DNA of 20,493 nt from JAVBUZ01 sp031554725 (GTDB lineage: Bacteria; Bacillota; Clostridia; Lachnospirales; Lachnospiraceae): contig JAVBUZ010000129.1 in NCBI GenBank assembly GCA_031554725.1, positions 1-20,493 on the forward strand, given 5' to 3'. Below are positions 13,550 to 20,493 of the stretch, in pieces (the first letter of the stretch is position 1; the number at the start of each line of letters is the position of its first letter). The notes beneath the pieces are model-generated. The model had not been told where the DNA came from and made no database searches. It saw nothing but the letters and a program-made list of their open reading frames with translations. Made by a program: the position numbers and the translations under genes.

Positions 13550-14070
13550 TGAGCATAGAATTAGTAAAGAGATGTGAAAAGCTTGTTCCACAGTACAAGG
13601 AATATGCAGAAGAGTTCTACCAGCATAACATTACCTATTTTCGTCCATATAATCCAAAGTCTATCGATGAGGAGTGGTTTCAAAGAACACTAGATTGGTA
13701 CACTCAAAAAGAAGAAGGCTTATTATATCCCCAAAGCCTATATTGGTGGGCAGTGGAAGAGGGTAAATTTATCGGTGAATTTCAGCTACGTCCGAAGCTA
13801 GATGAAGAGATAATGTGTGGAATGGGAAGCGTTGGCTATTCCGTGAGAATGAGTGAGTGGAATAAAGGCTATGGGAAAGCGATACTAAAAGAAGGACTAC
13901 GTATGGCAAGAGAATTAGGGCTGGATAAGGTACTTTTTACAATAAACGAAGATAATAAAGCATCACAGCATATCTGCGAAGCTCTCGGCGGAGTACTACA
14001 GGATAAGATTGAGGCTGAAAATGATGCAGAAGGCAAGCACATTTTGAGACGTTATTGGGTGGCATTATAA
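13549..14070 (+). CDS. GNAT-family N-acetyltransferase
   Basis: The 173-residue protein carries the acetyl-CoA-binding motif A in VGYSVRMSEWNKGYGKAIL (95-113) and a motif-B-like NEDNKASQHICEALGG (133-148), the usual signature of GNAT enzymes including the RimJ/RimL and drug-acetylating types. Acceptor unknown. The ATG overlaps the TAA of the preceding APH kinase by one base, so the two are co-translated and may modify related substrates. The HAD gene follows after 28 bases. Confidence 0.88.
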   Translation: MSIELVKRCEKLVPQYKEYAEEFYQHNITYFRPYNPKSIDEEWFQRTLDWYTQKEEGLLYPQSLYWWAVEEGKFIGEFQLRPKLDEEIMCGMGSVGYSVRMSEWNKGYGKAILKEGLRMARELGLDKVLFTINEDNKASQHICEALGGVLQDKIEAENDAEGKHILRRYWVAL

Positions 14071-14098
14071 ATAAGTTAGATATAGGAGAATAGTCCAA

Positions 14099-14932
14099 AT
14101 GAAAACACTTTATGTAACAGACCTGGATGGAACCTTATTAAATACGAAGGATACCATTAATCCTTATAGCATAGAAGTTATTAATTCTTTAGTAGAAGAA
14201 GGAATGCTGTTTACCTATGCCACTGCCAGATCCCTAAGCTCAGCGTCAGTGGTTGCCAAGGGATTATCAACCAAGATTCCAGTGATTGTATATAATGGTG
14301 CAACTATAATAAATCCAGATACAAAAGAAGTTTTGGCATCGGTGGACTTTACAATGGAAGAAACAAGTAAAGTTAGGGAAGTCTTAAATGATCATAGCAT
14401 AAGTCCTTTGGTTTATTCTTTTGTGGAAGGAGTCGAGAAGGTATCATGGGTAACAAGTAGAGAGAATGAAGGAAAACAAAGATACATAAATCTGCGAAAG
14501 GGTGATAAGAGGTTAAGACCCCTAGAAGATGGTGGCGATTTATATGCAGGAGCAGTTTTCTATTTTACCTGTATTGGAGAAAAGGAAGAGTTACAGCCGA
14601 TATATAATATCCTTTCTAAGGATGATAGGTATACATGTACCCTACAGCAAGAGCTTTATAGAACAGAATATTGGTGCGAGATTATGCCAAAGAAGGCGAC
14701 AAAGGCTGAGGCAATAGGGAAATTAAAGGAATTGTGGAAATGTGATAGGGTAATTTCCTTTGGAGATGCAATCAATGACATTCCTATGTTTCAAATATCA
14801 GATGAATGCTATGCTGTGAGCGGCGCAGTAGAAGGTCTAAAAGAACTGGCCACGGGGATTATTGGAAGCAACGATGAAGATGGAGTTGCAAAGTGGCTAA
14901 AGGCCAATGCGGAGATTGGAAATGAAGTATGA
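14099..14932 (+). CDS. Cof-type HAD hydrolase
   Basis: The 277-residue protein is a HAD phosphatase of the Cof (IIB cap) type: motif I DLDGTLL (8-14) with nucleophile Asp8 and acid/base Asp10, motif II near TAR (42-44), the lysine region KKATKAEAI (198-206) and motif IV GDAIND (222-227). These enzymes dephosphorylate sugar phosphates, nucleotides or cofactors; the substrate is unknown. ATAGGAGA precedes the ATG. The end overlaps the next gene by 11 bases. Confidence 0.92.
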   Translation: MKTLYVTDLDGTLLNTKDTINPYSIEVINSLVEEGMLFTYATARSLSSASVVAKGLSTKIPVIVYNGATIINPDTKEVLASVDFTMEETSKVREVLNDHSISPLVYSFVEGVEKVSWVTSRENEGKQRYINLRKGDKRLRPLEDGGDLYAGAVFYFTCIGEKEELQPIYNILSKDDRYTCTLQQELYRTEYWCEIMPKKATKAEAIGKLKELWKCDRVISFGDAINDIPMFQISDECYAVSGAVEGLKELATGIIGSNDEDGVAKWLKANAEIGNEV

Positions 14933-15653
14933 AAATGCAATAGAGGTATTGCCAAAAAAACTAGTTGAAGAGATTCAAAAATATACATCTGGTACCCTGC
15001 TATATATACCAGATAATAAGGAAACAAAAACTTGGGGTCAGGTCTCGGGATATCGGGCCTATTTAACAAAGAGAAATCAGATGATAAAAAATAGATTTAA
15101 GTATGGCGAATCTATAAATCAATTGTCAGACAGATATTTTTTGTCCAAAGAAACAATTAAAAAGCTTGTGTATTCAAAACGACAGGATAAGCTAACTGAT
15201 TTTTATCCAACCATAGCATCTGCTATGGAATACGAAGAAGAAGGACTGCTAGAGGAATGGATACATACGTATCTGCTGTTTGAACGCAAAAATAAAGCAT
15301 TTTCAGATGGCTTATACCAAACGCAAAGGTATTATGTAGGGCCAATTAGTATGCCCCTATCTTATTTTAACCGAAATAGCGGACCAGAAAGTCATATGAA
15401 GTGGATTGTGCATCCAGAGGTTTTTGAAGAAAGGGTCAAGCAGTGGATGAACAAACTAGAAGTAGGAGAAGCGGTGCCACCACTTATAATTAATTATGAA
15501 AAAGGTAGCTTTGAAGTAAATTGCAATAATCCCCTGTTAGAAGCTCTTAATCGGATGAACCAAAAGAGTCATCCGATTATTTTATGGATTTCAACAAAAG
15601 AGGACTACGAGGAATTTCAAGAAAAACACAAAGAAATAATAGGTAATAGTTGA
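14922..15653 (+). CDS. Fusion of a CD3324-like HTH module and a degenerate ParB-like domain
   Basis: The 243-residue protein starts with the same 90-residue module as the kinase fusion at 8614 (AIEVLPKKLVEEIQKY, LLYIP, TWGQ, HTH ending LSKETIKKLVYSKRQ). Residues about 105-243 align with the whole stand-alone protein encoded at 16555 (FSDGL, RYYVGPI, PPLIINYEKGSFEVN, LWISTKEDY). The central DGRHR motif of that paralogue is replaced here by CNNPL (201-205), so a phosphate-binding or catalytic role in this copy is unlikely. ATG 14922 is chosen over 14907 because GGAG (14911-14914) fits it and the module aligns from there. It overlaps the HAD gene by 11 bases. No clear terminator follows; the 74 bases before the next gene show little structure. 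Confidence 0.78.
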   Translation: MKYENAIEVLPKKLVEEIQKYTSGTLLYIPDNKETKTWGQVSGYRAYLTKRNQMIKNRFKYGESINQLSDRYFLSKETIKKLVYSKRQDKLTDFYPTIASAMEYEEEGLLEEWIHTYLLFERKNKAFSDGLYQTQRYYVGPISMPLSYFNRNSGPESHMKWIVHPEVFEERVKQWMNKLEVGEAVPPLIINYEKGSFEVNCNNPLLEALNRMNQKSHPIILWISTKEDYEEFQEKHKEIIGNS

Positions 15654-15727
15654 TTTAAAATAAAGTAACCATACTATTTTGATTTTCTCATGATAAGCTG
15701 AAATGGATTTATGGAGGGCTATTAATT

Positions 15728-16552
15728 ATGAGAGAAACACAAATAATAAAACGGGATAACAACTACCAAAAGCTATATGTATTAAAGACCAATAGAAACA
15801 AAAGGCATGGGTACAAGGAATTTATTGTAGAAGGTGTTCGGAATATAAACGGCGCAGTACAAAACAAATGGACGGTTGTGTCCTTTGTTTATTCGAGGCG
15901 TAGCAATTTGTCTAGTTGGGCAAAGCGACTGATAGAGGAAGTAGAAACTGAAGTAAACTACGCACTAGCAGAGGAACTACTAAAGGAATTGAGCGAGAAG
16001 GAAGATAGCTCTGAGCTAATGGCAGTATGCAAAATGCCTGCGGTAGACCTAGAGACAATACCATTTGCGGATGTGCCTATAATTGTATTACTTGATAGAC
16101 CATCTAACAAAGGAAACTTAGGAACCATTATTCGTTCATGTGAAGCCTTTGGTGTGGATTTGATTTTACTTACAGGACACGGAGTGGATGTGTATGACCC
16201 TGAGGTTATAGCAGCTACAATGGGTTCTTTTTTTCAAATACCCATTGTAAAGGTAGAAACCAATGAGGAATTATCTCAAAGCTTAGCCTACTTAAAGGAT
16301 CGTTTTGCAGATTTGCATTTGATAGGAACAACCTCACACGACTGCGAAAAAATACAAGAGGTAGATTTTCAAAGACCAACCTTACTTATGATTGGAAATG
16401 AAACAAAGGGATTAAGCCATGGACTGAAGAAGTGTTGTGAGGTACTGGCAACCATAGATATGGCGGAGGGTTCCTTTGCATCCTCGTTAAATGTAAGCTG
16501 TGCAACAACTACCATCTTGTATGAAATCAGTAGGCAGAGGGGAGGAAAATAG
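15728..16552 (+). CDS. TrmH-family (SpoU) RNA 2'-O-ribose methyltransferase
   Basis: The 274-residue protein has an N-terminal substrate-binding region (about 1-110) and a C-terminal SPOUT knot with all three motifs: motif 1 DRPSNKGNLGTIIRSCEA (123-140), motif 2 IGNETKGLS (222-230) and motif 3 GSFASSLNVSCA (248-259). It should transfer a methyl group from SAM to a ribose 2'-OH of rRNA or tRNA. Some relatives (TsnR, AviRb) confer ribosome-targeting antibiotic resistance by methylating 23S rRNA, but nothing here proves that. GGAGGG precedes the ATG. The ParB-like gene starts two bases after its stop, making this the first gene of a tight four-gene operon. Confidence 0.9.
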   Translation: MRETQIIKRDNNYQKLYVLKTNRNKRHGYKEFIVEGVRNINGAVQNKWTVVSFVYSRRSNLSSWAKRLIEEVETEVNYALAEELLKELSEKEDSSELMAVCKMPAVDLETIPFADVPIIVLLDRPSNKGNLGTIIRSCEAFGVDLILLTGHGVDVYDPEVIAATMGSFFQIPIVKVETNEELSQSLAYLKDRFADLHLIGTTSHDCEKIQEVDFQRPTLLMIGNETKGLSHGLKKCCEVLATIDMAEGSFASSLNVSCATTTILYEISRQRGGK

Positions 16553-16554
16553 GG

Positions 16555-17025
16555 ATGAGGTATGGAACACTAGAAATTGCAAGGGGTTATGCAAAAAAAG
16601 ATATGCAGCATGAGTGGCTTCAGCTTTTTTTGAGAAATGATGGAAAGAATCTTGCCTTTGCAGATGGTTTATTGCTTAAAAAAAGATATTATATAGGGCC
16701 TGTGAAAATTAATTTAGATATGTTACAGCTAAAAGCAGGTGCCCCAGAATATTTAACAAGGGAAAATGATATTACATATTTTTTTGAGATTGTGGATAGG
16801 ATGAAGGCGGCCTTTGAAGAGGCTTGGGATGTTCCGCCACTTATTGTAAACTATGCAAAAGGAAAATATGAAGTAAATGATGGAAGACATCGCTATGAGA
16901 TGTATCAACAGCTTGATATAAAGGAAGCTGAGGTGCTCTTTTGGATTACGGATGAGGAAGACTACAATGCGCTGAAAAAGAAAGTGAGGGAGTTATATGA
17001 TAACAATTTGTCCGAAATGTCATAA
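16555..17025 (+). CDS. Stand-alone ParB/sulfiredoxin-fold-like protein
   Basis: The 156-residue protein contains PPLIVNYAKGKYEVNDGRHR (94-113), the kind of beta-strand plus D-G-x-H-R motif found in the ParB N-terminal/sulfiredoxin superfamily. In ParB proteins the corresponding loop binds CTP phosphates, in sulfiredoxin ATP, and in SerK-type free serine kinases ADP or ATP. It has no helix-turn-helix and no centromere-binding domain, so it is not a chromosome-partition protein. The substrate is unknown. It is paralogous to the C-terminal part of the protein at 14922. GGAGGAAAATAGGG precedes the ATG, and its end overlaps the zinc-ribbon kinase gene by 29 bases. Confidence 0.75.
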   Translation: MRYGTLEIARGYAKKDMQHEWLQLFLRNDGKNLAFADGLLLKKRYYIGPVKINLDMLQLKAGAPEYLTRENDITYFFEIVDRMKAAFEEAWDVPPLIVNYAKGKYEVNDGRHRYEMYQQLDIKEAEVLFWITDEEDYNALKKKVRELYDNNLSEMS

Positions 17026-17617
17026 TCATGAATGGGATAAGGAAGTCATTGGAGTGGATAAGAAGATAGTTCGCTGTCCTAAATGTAAGCATGAATGGAA
17101 ATCAACAGGCTTACCGCTATTTATTTTGACAGGCTGTAGTGGTGTTGGAAAAACAACAACGGCAGTGGAGCTTTTACAACGTGAGATAGACTTTGTAGTT
17201 TTAGATGCAGACTATTTTCAATTTATGCCTAGCGTGACCTTAGAAGATTGGGCTGAGCATATTGAGCGTCAGGAAGAAATTTCGGCAGACATTATGCAAG
17301 CAGGCAGACCGGTTTTGTGGGCTATGGCAGGCTGCCTTGATAAGTTACACAGCACCTATTCGGAACGTTTCTTTCGTAAAATATACTGTCTCGCACTTAC
17401 CTGCGAGCCAGAAGAGCTAGAGAGAAGAATGCGTGAGGGCAGAAATATATCGGATGAGGGATGGATAAATGGCTCAAGAGATTATAATCAATATTTTAGA
17501 GAGCATAATACAATAGGTGATATCAGCTACGAAATGCTTGATATAACAAATAAAAGCACAGATGAAATTGCAGATTATGTAACTAGCTGGGTAGGGAGTT
17601 ACATGAAGGAGAAATAA
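16997..17617 (+). CDS. Zinc-ribbon P-loop kinase (nucleoside-kinase-like)
   Basis: The 206-residue protein opens with a zinc ribbon, CPKC (5-8) and CPKC (27-30), joined directly to a P-loop kinase domain. Walker A is GCSGVGKT (46-53); LDADYF (69-74) follows as a substrate/Walker-B-like region, and an Arg-rich lid lies at about 138-149. The domain resembles small nucleoside, shikimate or adenylylsulfate kinases. The zinc ribbon suggests binding of RNA, DNA or a protein partner. GAGGGAG precedes ATG 16997, which lies inside the preceding gene (29-base overlap). The stop overlaps the next start by one base (TAATG). Confidence 0.82.
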   Translation: MITICPKCHNHEWDKEVIGVDKKIVRCPKCKHEWKSTGLPLFILTGCSGVGKTTTAVELLQREIDFVVLDADYFQFMPSVTLEDWAEHIERQEEISADIMQAGRPVLWAMAGCLDKLHSTYSERFFRKIYCLALTCEPEELERRMREGRNISDEGWINGSRDYNQYFREHNTIGDISYEMLDITNKSTDEIADYVTSWVGSYMKEK

Positions 17618-18141
17618 TGAAGGTAAATGATAAGGAGTATGAAATCATAAGGCTACTTGGTAAAGGTAAGGGCGGCTATTCTTACCTTGCATCTGATGGA
17701 GAGAAGCAATATGTACTAAAACAAATTCATCACGAGCCATGCGACTATTATCAGTTTGGAAATAAAATAGAAGCGGAACTTAATGATTATCGTAGACTGA
17801 AGGAAATAGGTATCGTGATTCCGGTTATGTATGATGTAGATATAGAAAATGAAAGAATCTTAAAGGAATATATAGAAGGTGATACTATATATGATTTGGT
17901 TCTTGCGGATAAAATGAAAGAGGACTACCTTAAGCAAATATATGCTATGTGTGATTTGCTCTATCCAGCACAAACAAATATTGACTACTTTCCTACAAAT
18001 TTTGTAGTACAGAAAGAAAAGATATATTATATTGATTACGAGTGCAATAACTATATGGAAGAATGGAACTTTCAAAACTGGGGAATAAAGTATTGGTCGA
18101 AGACATCGGAGTTTTTGGCTTATGTAAACAAAAAAGGTTGA
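17617..18141 (+). CDS. Minimal protein-kinase-like protein
   Basis: The 174-residue protein has a compact kinase fold: glycine-rich loop LGKGKGGYSY (14-23), VLK lysine (Lys35), probable helix-C acid near 52-54, hinge KEYIEG (83-88), catalytic segment NIDYFPTN (121-128; Asp123, Asn128) and metal-binding IDYE (139-142). The usual HRD is NID and DFG is DYE, and almost no C-lobe follows. The size resembles Bud32-like or lipopolysaccharide-kinase-like minimal kinases more than Hanks receptor kinases. Key residues are retained, so it may be active. It is translationally coupled to the zinc-ribbon kinase (TAATG) and ends the operon. The substrate is unknown. Confidence 0.78.
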   Translation: MKVNDKEYEIIRLLGKGKGGYSYLASDGEKQYVLKQIHHEPCDYYQFGNKIEAELNDYRRLKEIGIVIPVMYDVDIENERILKEYIEGDTIYDLVLADKMKEDYLKQIYAMCDLLYPAQTNIDYFPTNFVVQKEKIYYIDYECNNYMEEWNFQNWGIKYWSKTSEFLAYVNKKG

Positions 18142-18166
18142 AACTGTGTTATTTTGAATGGAGTTA

Positions 18167-18175
18167 TGCTATAAT
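18167..18175 (+). promoter_or_regulatory. Extended -10 promoter of the toxin-antitoxin operon
   Basis: TGCTATAAT (18167-18175) is a perfect extended -10, 31 bases before the antitoxin start. The -35 region is poor, as is common with extended -10 promoters. It lies just after the kinase gene stop codon at 18141. Confidence 0.6.
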
Positions 18176-18206
18176 AAATAAAAGTATAAGAAAGGCGGGT
18201 GCAGTA

Positions 18207-18428
18207 ATGAAAAGAGAAGATTACATTTCTGATAAAGAGGTTGTAAAAAGAGCCAATGCCGCTGTTAAAATAGAGTTAGAAAAGAAAAAAGCAATGAATA
18301 TTCCTGTGGCTGTTTATGATAGAAAAACGCAAACAATATACCAAGTAAGCAGTGATGGAACAAAAACAGAAGTCGGAAAAAGAATAGGAAAGGGGCGTTA
18401 TAGTGAGAGAATCGCTAAGAAATCCTGA
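18207..18428 (+). CDS. Probable antitoxin partner of the zeta-like toxin
   Basis: The 73-residue basic protein has an N-terminal helix (about 8-30, rich in Lys and Glu) followed by a short beta-like stretch (PVAVYDRKTQTIYQV, 33-47) and a Lys/Arg/Gly-rich tail. It does not resemble the epsilon or PezA antitoxins, and I do not recognise a named family. The antitoxin role is inferred from position: it immediately precedes the zeta-like gene, overlaps it by 26 bases and shares its promoter. ATG 18207 follows GGCGGG; longer in-frame starts run back into the preceding kinase gene and lack a ribosome site. Confidence 0.7.
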   Translation: MKREDYISDKEVVKRANAAVKIELEKKKAMNIPVAVYDRKTQTIYQVSSDGTKTEVGKRIGKGRYSERIAKKS

Positions 18429-18996
18429 AATTGTTGTATTTGCTGGGCCTAATGGATCGGGAAAAAGCACATTTACAGAATTGCTGAAGCCACCAATTGA
18501 CTATATTAATGCCGATGAAATAAAAAAGACACTAAAATGTTCTGATATGGAAGCTGCGACGCTAGCAGAAGAGCAGAGAGAAAATCATCTTGAGAATATG
18601 GAAGAGTTTTGCTTTGAAACAGTAATGTCTACAGAACGAAACTTAAATTTATTACGCAGAGCAAAAGAAAAAGGGTATTTTATTAGATGCTACTACATTC
18701 TGACGGCAGACCCGGCTATTAATGTGTACCGCGTAAAAACGAGGGTGGAGGCTGGTGGGCATGACGTACCAGAAGAGAAGATTATAAGTAGATATGAACG
18801 TGCGCTAGCATTAGTAAAAGATGTAGTTGCAGTAAGCGATGTATGTCATATTTATGATAACTCAGAACAAAGCCCGATTCGTATTTTTAAGAAAAGGAAA
18901 GAACAATATTTTTATGATGAATGTGAAGATTGGTTTGAGGAAGATATTAGTCTTTTAACCAACATAAGTAACATGGAAACTAGGAACTTAAATTAA
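18403..18996 (+). CDS. Zeta-toxin-family kinase
   Basis: The 197-residue protein has Walker A GPNGSGKST (15-23), YINADEI (34-40) with the probable base Asp38, FETVMST (71-77), and the Arg-rich segment TRVEAGGHDVPEEKIISRY (113-131) typical of COG4185 zeta-like proteins. Characterised zeta toxins phosphorylate UDP-N-acetylglucosamine and block cell-wall synthesis; more distant members may use other substrates. The start is GTG at 18403, preceded by AGGAAAGGGG, and lies inside the antitoxin gene. All core motifs are present, so it should be active when free. It is the last gene before a strong terminator. Confidence 0.85.
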   Translation: MRESLRNPEIVVFAGPNGSGKSTFTELLKPPIDYINADEIKKTLKCSDMEAATLAEEQRENHLENMEEFCFETVMSTERNLNLLRRAKEKGYFIRCYYILTADPAINVYRVKTRVEAGGHDVPEEKIISRYERALALVKDVVAVSDVCHIYDNSEQSPIRIFKKRKEQYFYDECEDWFEEDISLLTNISNMETRNLN

Positions 18997-19024
18997 TAGA
19001 AGATTGTATTAGCTTTTTATAAAG

Positions 19025-19066
19025 AAGTTTCAAGTCTTACGTTTGTATAACTTGAAACTTTTTTTT
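19025..19066 (+). terminator. Terminator of the toxin-antitoxin operon
   Basis: An 11-bp perfect stem AAGTTTCAAGT/ACTTGAAACTT (19025-19035 with 19050-19060) is followed by a run of T to 19066. Confidence 0.92.
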
Positions 19067-19099
19067 AGGATATAAAAGATTAATTTTAAATAGTCTCAC

Positions 19100-19128
19100 T
19101 TTACAAAAAAAAATAATTCATGTATACT
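19100..19128 (+). promoter_or_regulatory. Sigma-A promoter of the MATE transporter gene
   Basis: TTTACA (19100-19105) and TATACT (19123-19128) have 17-base spacing, 48 bases before the start codon. Confidence 0.75.
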
Positions 19129-19176
19129 GTTAATTCGTAGCTTTAAGGGTTTTGGTTAAAAAAAAGAGGTAAAAGA

Positions 19177-20493
19177 ATGCAGTTACAAGAGAATAAAATG
19201 GGTGTTATGCCTGTAAATAAGTTATTGATAAGTATGTCATTGCCCATCATGATATCTATGTTGGTACAGGCAATGTATAATATTGTAGATAGTATATTTG
19301 TAGCACAGGTTAATGAATACGCAGTACGTGCGGTATCCTTGTCATTCCCAATACAAAGCTTAATGATAGCTTTTTCCGTAGGAACGGCAGTAGGTATCAA
19401 TGCGTTGCTTTCAAGAAACTTGGGAGAAAAGGATTATGAAAAAGCAAATAAAGTGGCACAAAATGGTGTCTTTGTAGCAATCGTATGCTATGTCCTATTT
19501 GCAATTATTGGCGCATCAGTTGCAGAAGCATTTATGCATAGCCAAACAGAGGTTACAGCGGTAAGAGAATATGGGGTAACATATTTAATCATTTGTTGTG
19601 TAGGCTCCATTGGTATATTTATGCAGACAACCTTCGAGCGACTACTACAGTCAACTGGAAAAACCTTTTACACAATGATTACACAGGGAACAGGTGCTAT
19701 TATTAATATTATCTTAGATCCAATTTTAATCTTTGGTTTGTTTGGTATGCCAAAGATGGAAGTGGCGGGAGCGGCAATTGCAACCATAACTGGGCAGATA
19801 GTAGCGGCAATTTTAGCAATTATCTTTAATTTAAAATTTAACCATGAAATAAAATTAAAAATAACAGGCTTCAAGCCAGACCTAAATATTATCGGAAGAA
19901 TATACGCTGTAGGAGCACCTTCTATAGTGGTACAGGCAATTGGTTCAGTAATGACTTATGGCATGAACCTAATTTTAGCATCCTACGGTGTAGCACAGAC
20001 AGTATTTGGCCTTTACTTCAAACTACAGAGTTTTGTTTTTATGCCGGTATTCGGACTTACAAGTGGTATGGTTCCTATTATTGCGTATAATTATGGAGCA
20101 CAAAAGAGAGAGCGTGTAATTAAGACAATTAAATTAAGCATTGGATATGCAGTGGGCATTATGGTGGTTGGTTTGACCATTATGCAAATTTTCCCAACGC
20201 AGCTATTAAAAATGTTTAATGCAACAGATGAACTTTTGCAAATAGGTGTACCTGCGCTTAGAATAATTTGCTTAAGTTTTGTGTTTGCGGGATATTGTAT
20301 TGTAGTAGGAAGCGTATTCCAATCATTGGGCAATGGTATTTATAGTATGATTATTTCTGTTGCAAGACAGTTGGTGGTGCTTTTACCAGTAGCATACCTA
20401 TTATCATTAAGCGGTAATGTAAGCTATATCTGGTGGGCATTCCCTATTGCAGAGTTAATGTCTGTTGCTCTGAGTACCTATTTCTTCTCACGT
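19177..20493 (+). CDS. MATE-family multidrug/cation efflux transporter (3' end cut by the window)
   Basis: The frame opens at ATG 19177 after GAGGT and stays open for 439 codons to the window end, close to full length for the family (about 450-460 residues). About twelve hydrophobic segments are present. Family landmarks include the N-terminal start of the type NKLLISMSLPIMISMLVQAMYN (first helix), FSVGTAVGINALLSRNLGEKDY (first half, loop after helix 2), LDPILIFGLFGMP near the middle, and SFVFMPVFGLTSGMVPIIAYNYGA in the second half, which mirrors the first. MATE proteins export drugs or metabolites in exchange for Na+ or H+. The substrate is unknown. It has its own promoter and is not part of the toxin-antitoxin operon. 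Confidence 0.93.
   Translation, partial: MQLQENKMGVMPVNKLLISMSLPIMISMLVQAMYNIVDSIFVAQVNEYAVRAVSLSFPIQSLMIAFSVGTAVGINALLSRNLGEKDYEKANKVAQNGVFVAIVCYVLFAIIGASVAEAFMHSQTEVTAVREYGVTYLIICCVGSIGIFMQTTFERLLQSTGKTFYTMITQGTGAIINIILDPILIFGLFGMPKMEVAGAAIATITGQIVAAILAIIFNLKFNHEIKLKITGFKPDLNIIGRIYAVGAPSIVVQAIGSVMTYGMNLILASYGVAQTVFGLYFKLQSFVFMPVFGLTSGMVPIIAYNYGAQKRERVIKTIKLSIGYAVGIMVVGLTIMQIFPTQLLKMFNATDELLQIGVPALRIICLSFVFAGYCIVVGSVFQSLGNGIYSMIISVARQLVVLLPVAYLLSLSGNVSYIWWAFPIAELMSVALSTYFFSR

Noticed and set aside
16555..17025. Chromosome-partition ParB
   Set aside because: It has only the nucleotide-binding-like domain, with no helix-turn-helix or dimerisation domain and no parA neighbour or parS site seen.

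Overview
The window looks like chromosomal DNA of a low-GC, endospore-forming Firmicute, most likely a clostridium of the Lachnospiraceae type. The reasons are the AT-rich base composition, strong AGGAGG ribosome sites, clostridial gene families and a run of tRNA genes without encoded CCA. The family-level assignment is inference. Every gene I can support lies on the + strand.

Layout. (1) 1-384: a 49-residue Asn/Gln/Ser-rich micro-protein gene behind a sigma-G-like (forespore) promoter, with its own terminator. (2) 407-3861: a housekeeping operon of a THUMP-domain rRNA methyltransferase, a membrane-anchored amidase-fold protein that has lost most of its catalytic residues, an XTP/dITP pyrophosphatase and a YfcE-like phosphoesterase. 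(3) 3942-5546: a six-TM methyl-accepting chemotaxis protein with promoter and terminator. (4) 5592-6400: a six-gene tRNA operon (Pro-Gly-Arg-His-Gln-Lys) from a consensus promoter to a 20-bp terminator, with a cluster of tri-loop mini-hairpins between Gly and Arg. (5) 6401-7142: three exact-length 50-bp tandem repeats resembling a tRNA T-arm, then a small zinc-ribbon membrane protein gene, then a second copy of the tRNA terminator plus one 50-bp repeat. (6) 7262-8528: an ECF sigma factor and its zinc-binding membrane anti-sigma factor.

(7) 8614-18141 is an accessory-looking stretch rich in phosphotransfer and acyl-transfer enzymes: a helix-turn-helix/APH kinase fusion, an HD phosphohydrolase, a YoaP-type acetyltransferase, a small membrane protein, a coiled-coil protein built on 21-bp DNA repeats, a second APH-type kinase, a GNAT, a Cof-type HAD phosphatase, a helix-turn-helix/ParB-like fusion with a degraded active motif, a TrmH-family RNA methyltransferase, an intact stand-alone ParB-like protein, a zinc-ribbon P-loop kinase and a minimal protein-kinase-like protein. 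The last four form a tightly packed operon and are the best candidate here for an undescribed system. (8) 18207-19066: a zeta-toxin-like kinase with a small upstream partner, a probable type II toxin-antitoxin pair with its own promoter and terminator. (9) 19100-20493: a MATE efflux transporter running off the window end.

The strongest unusual signals are the 15728-18141 operon, the same N-terminal helix-turn-helix module fused to two unrelated catalytic domains, the loss of the DGRHR motif in one of two ParB-like paralogues, the pseudo-amidase, the tRNA-derived 50-bp repeats that flank a gene cassette, the mini-hairpin elements, and the sigma-G-like micro-protein gene. All family calls are from reading motifs by eye; no database search was run.
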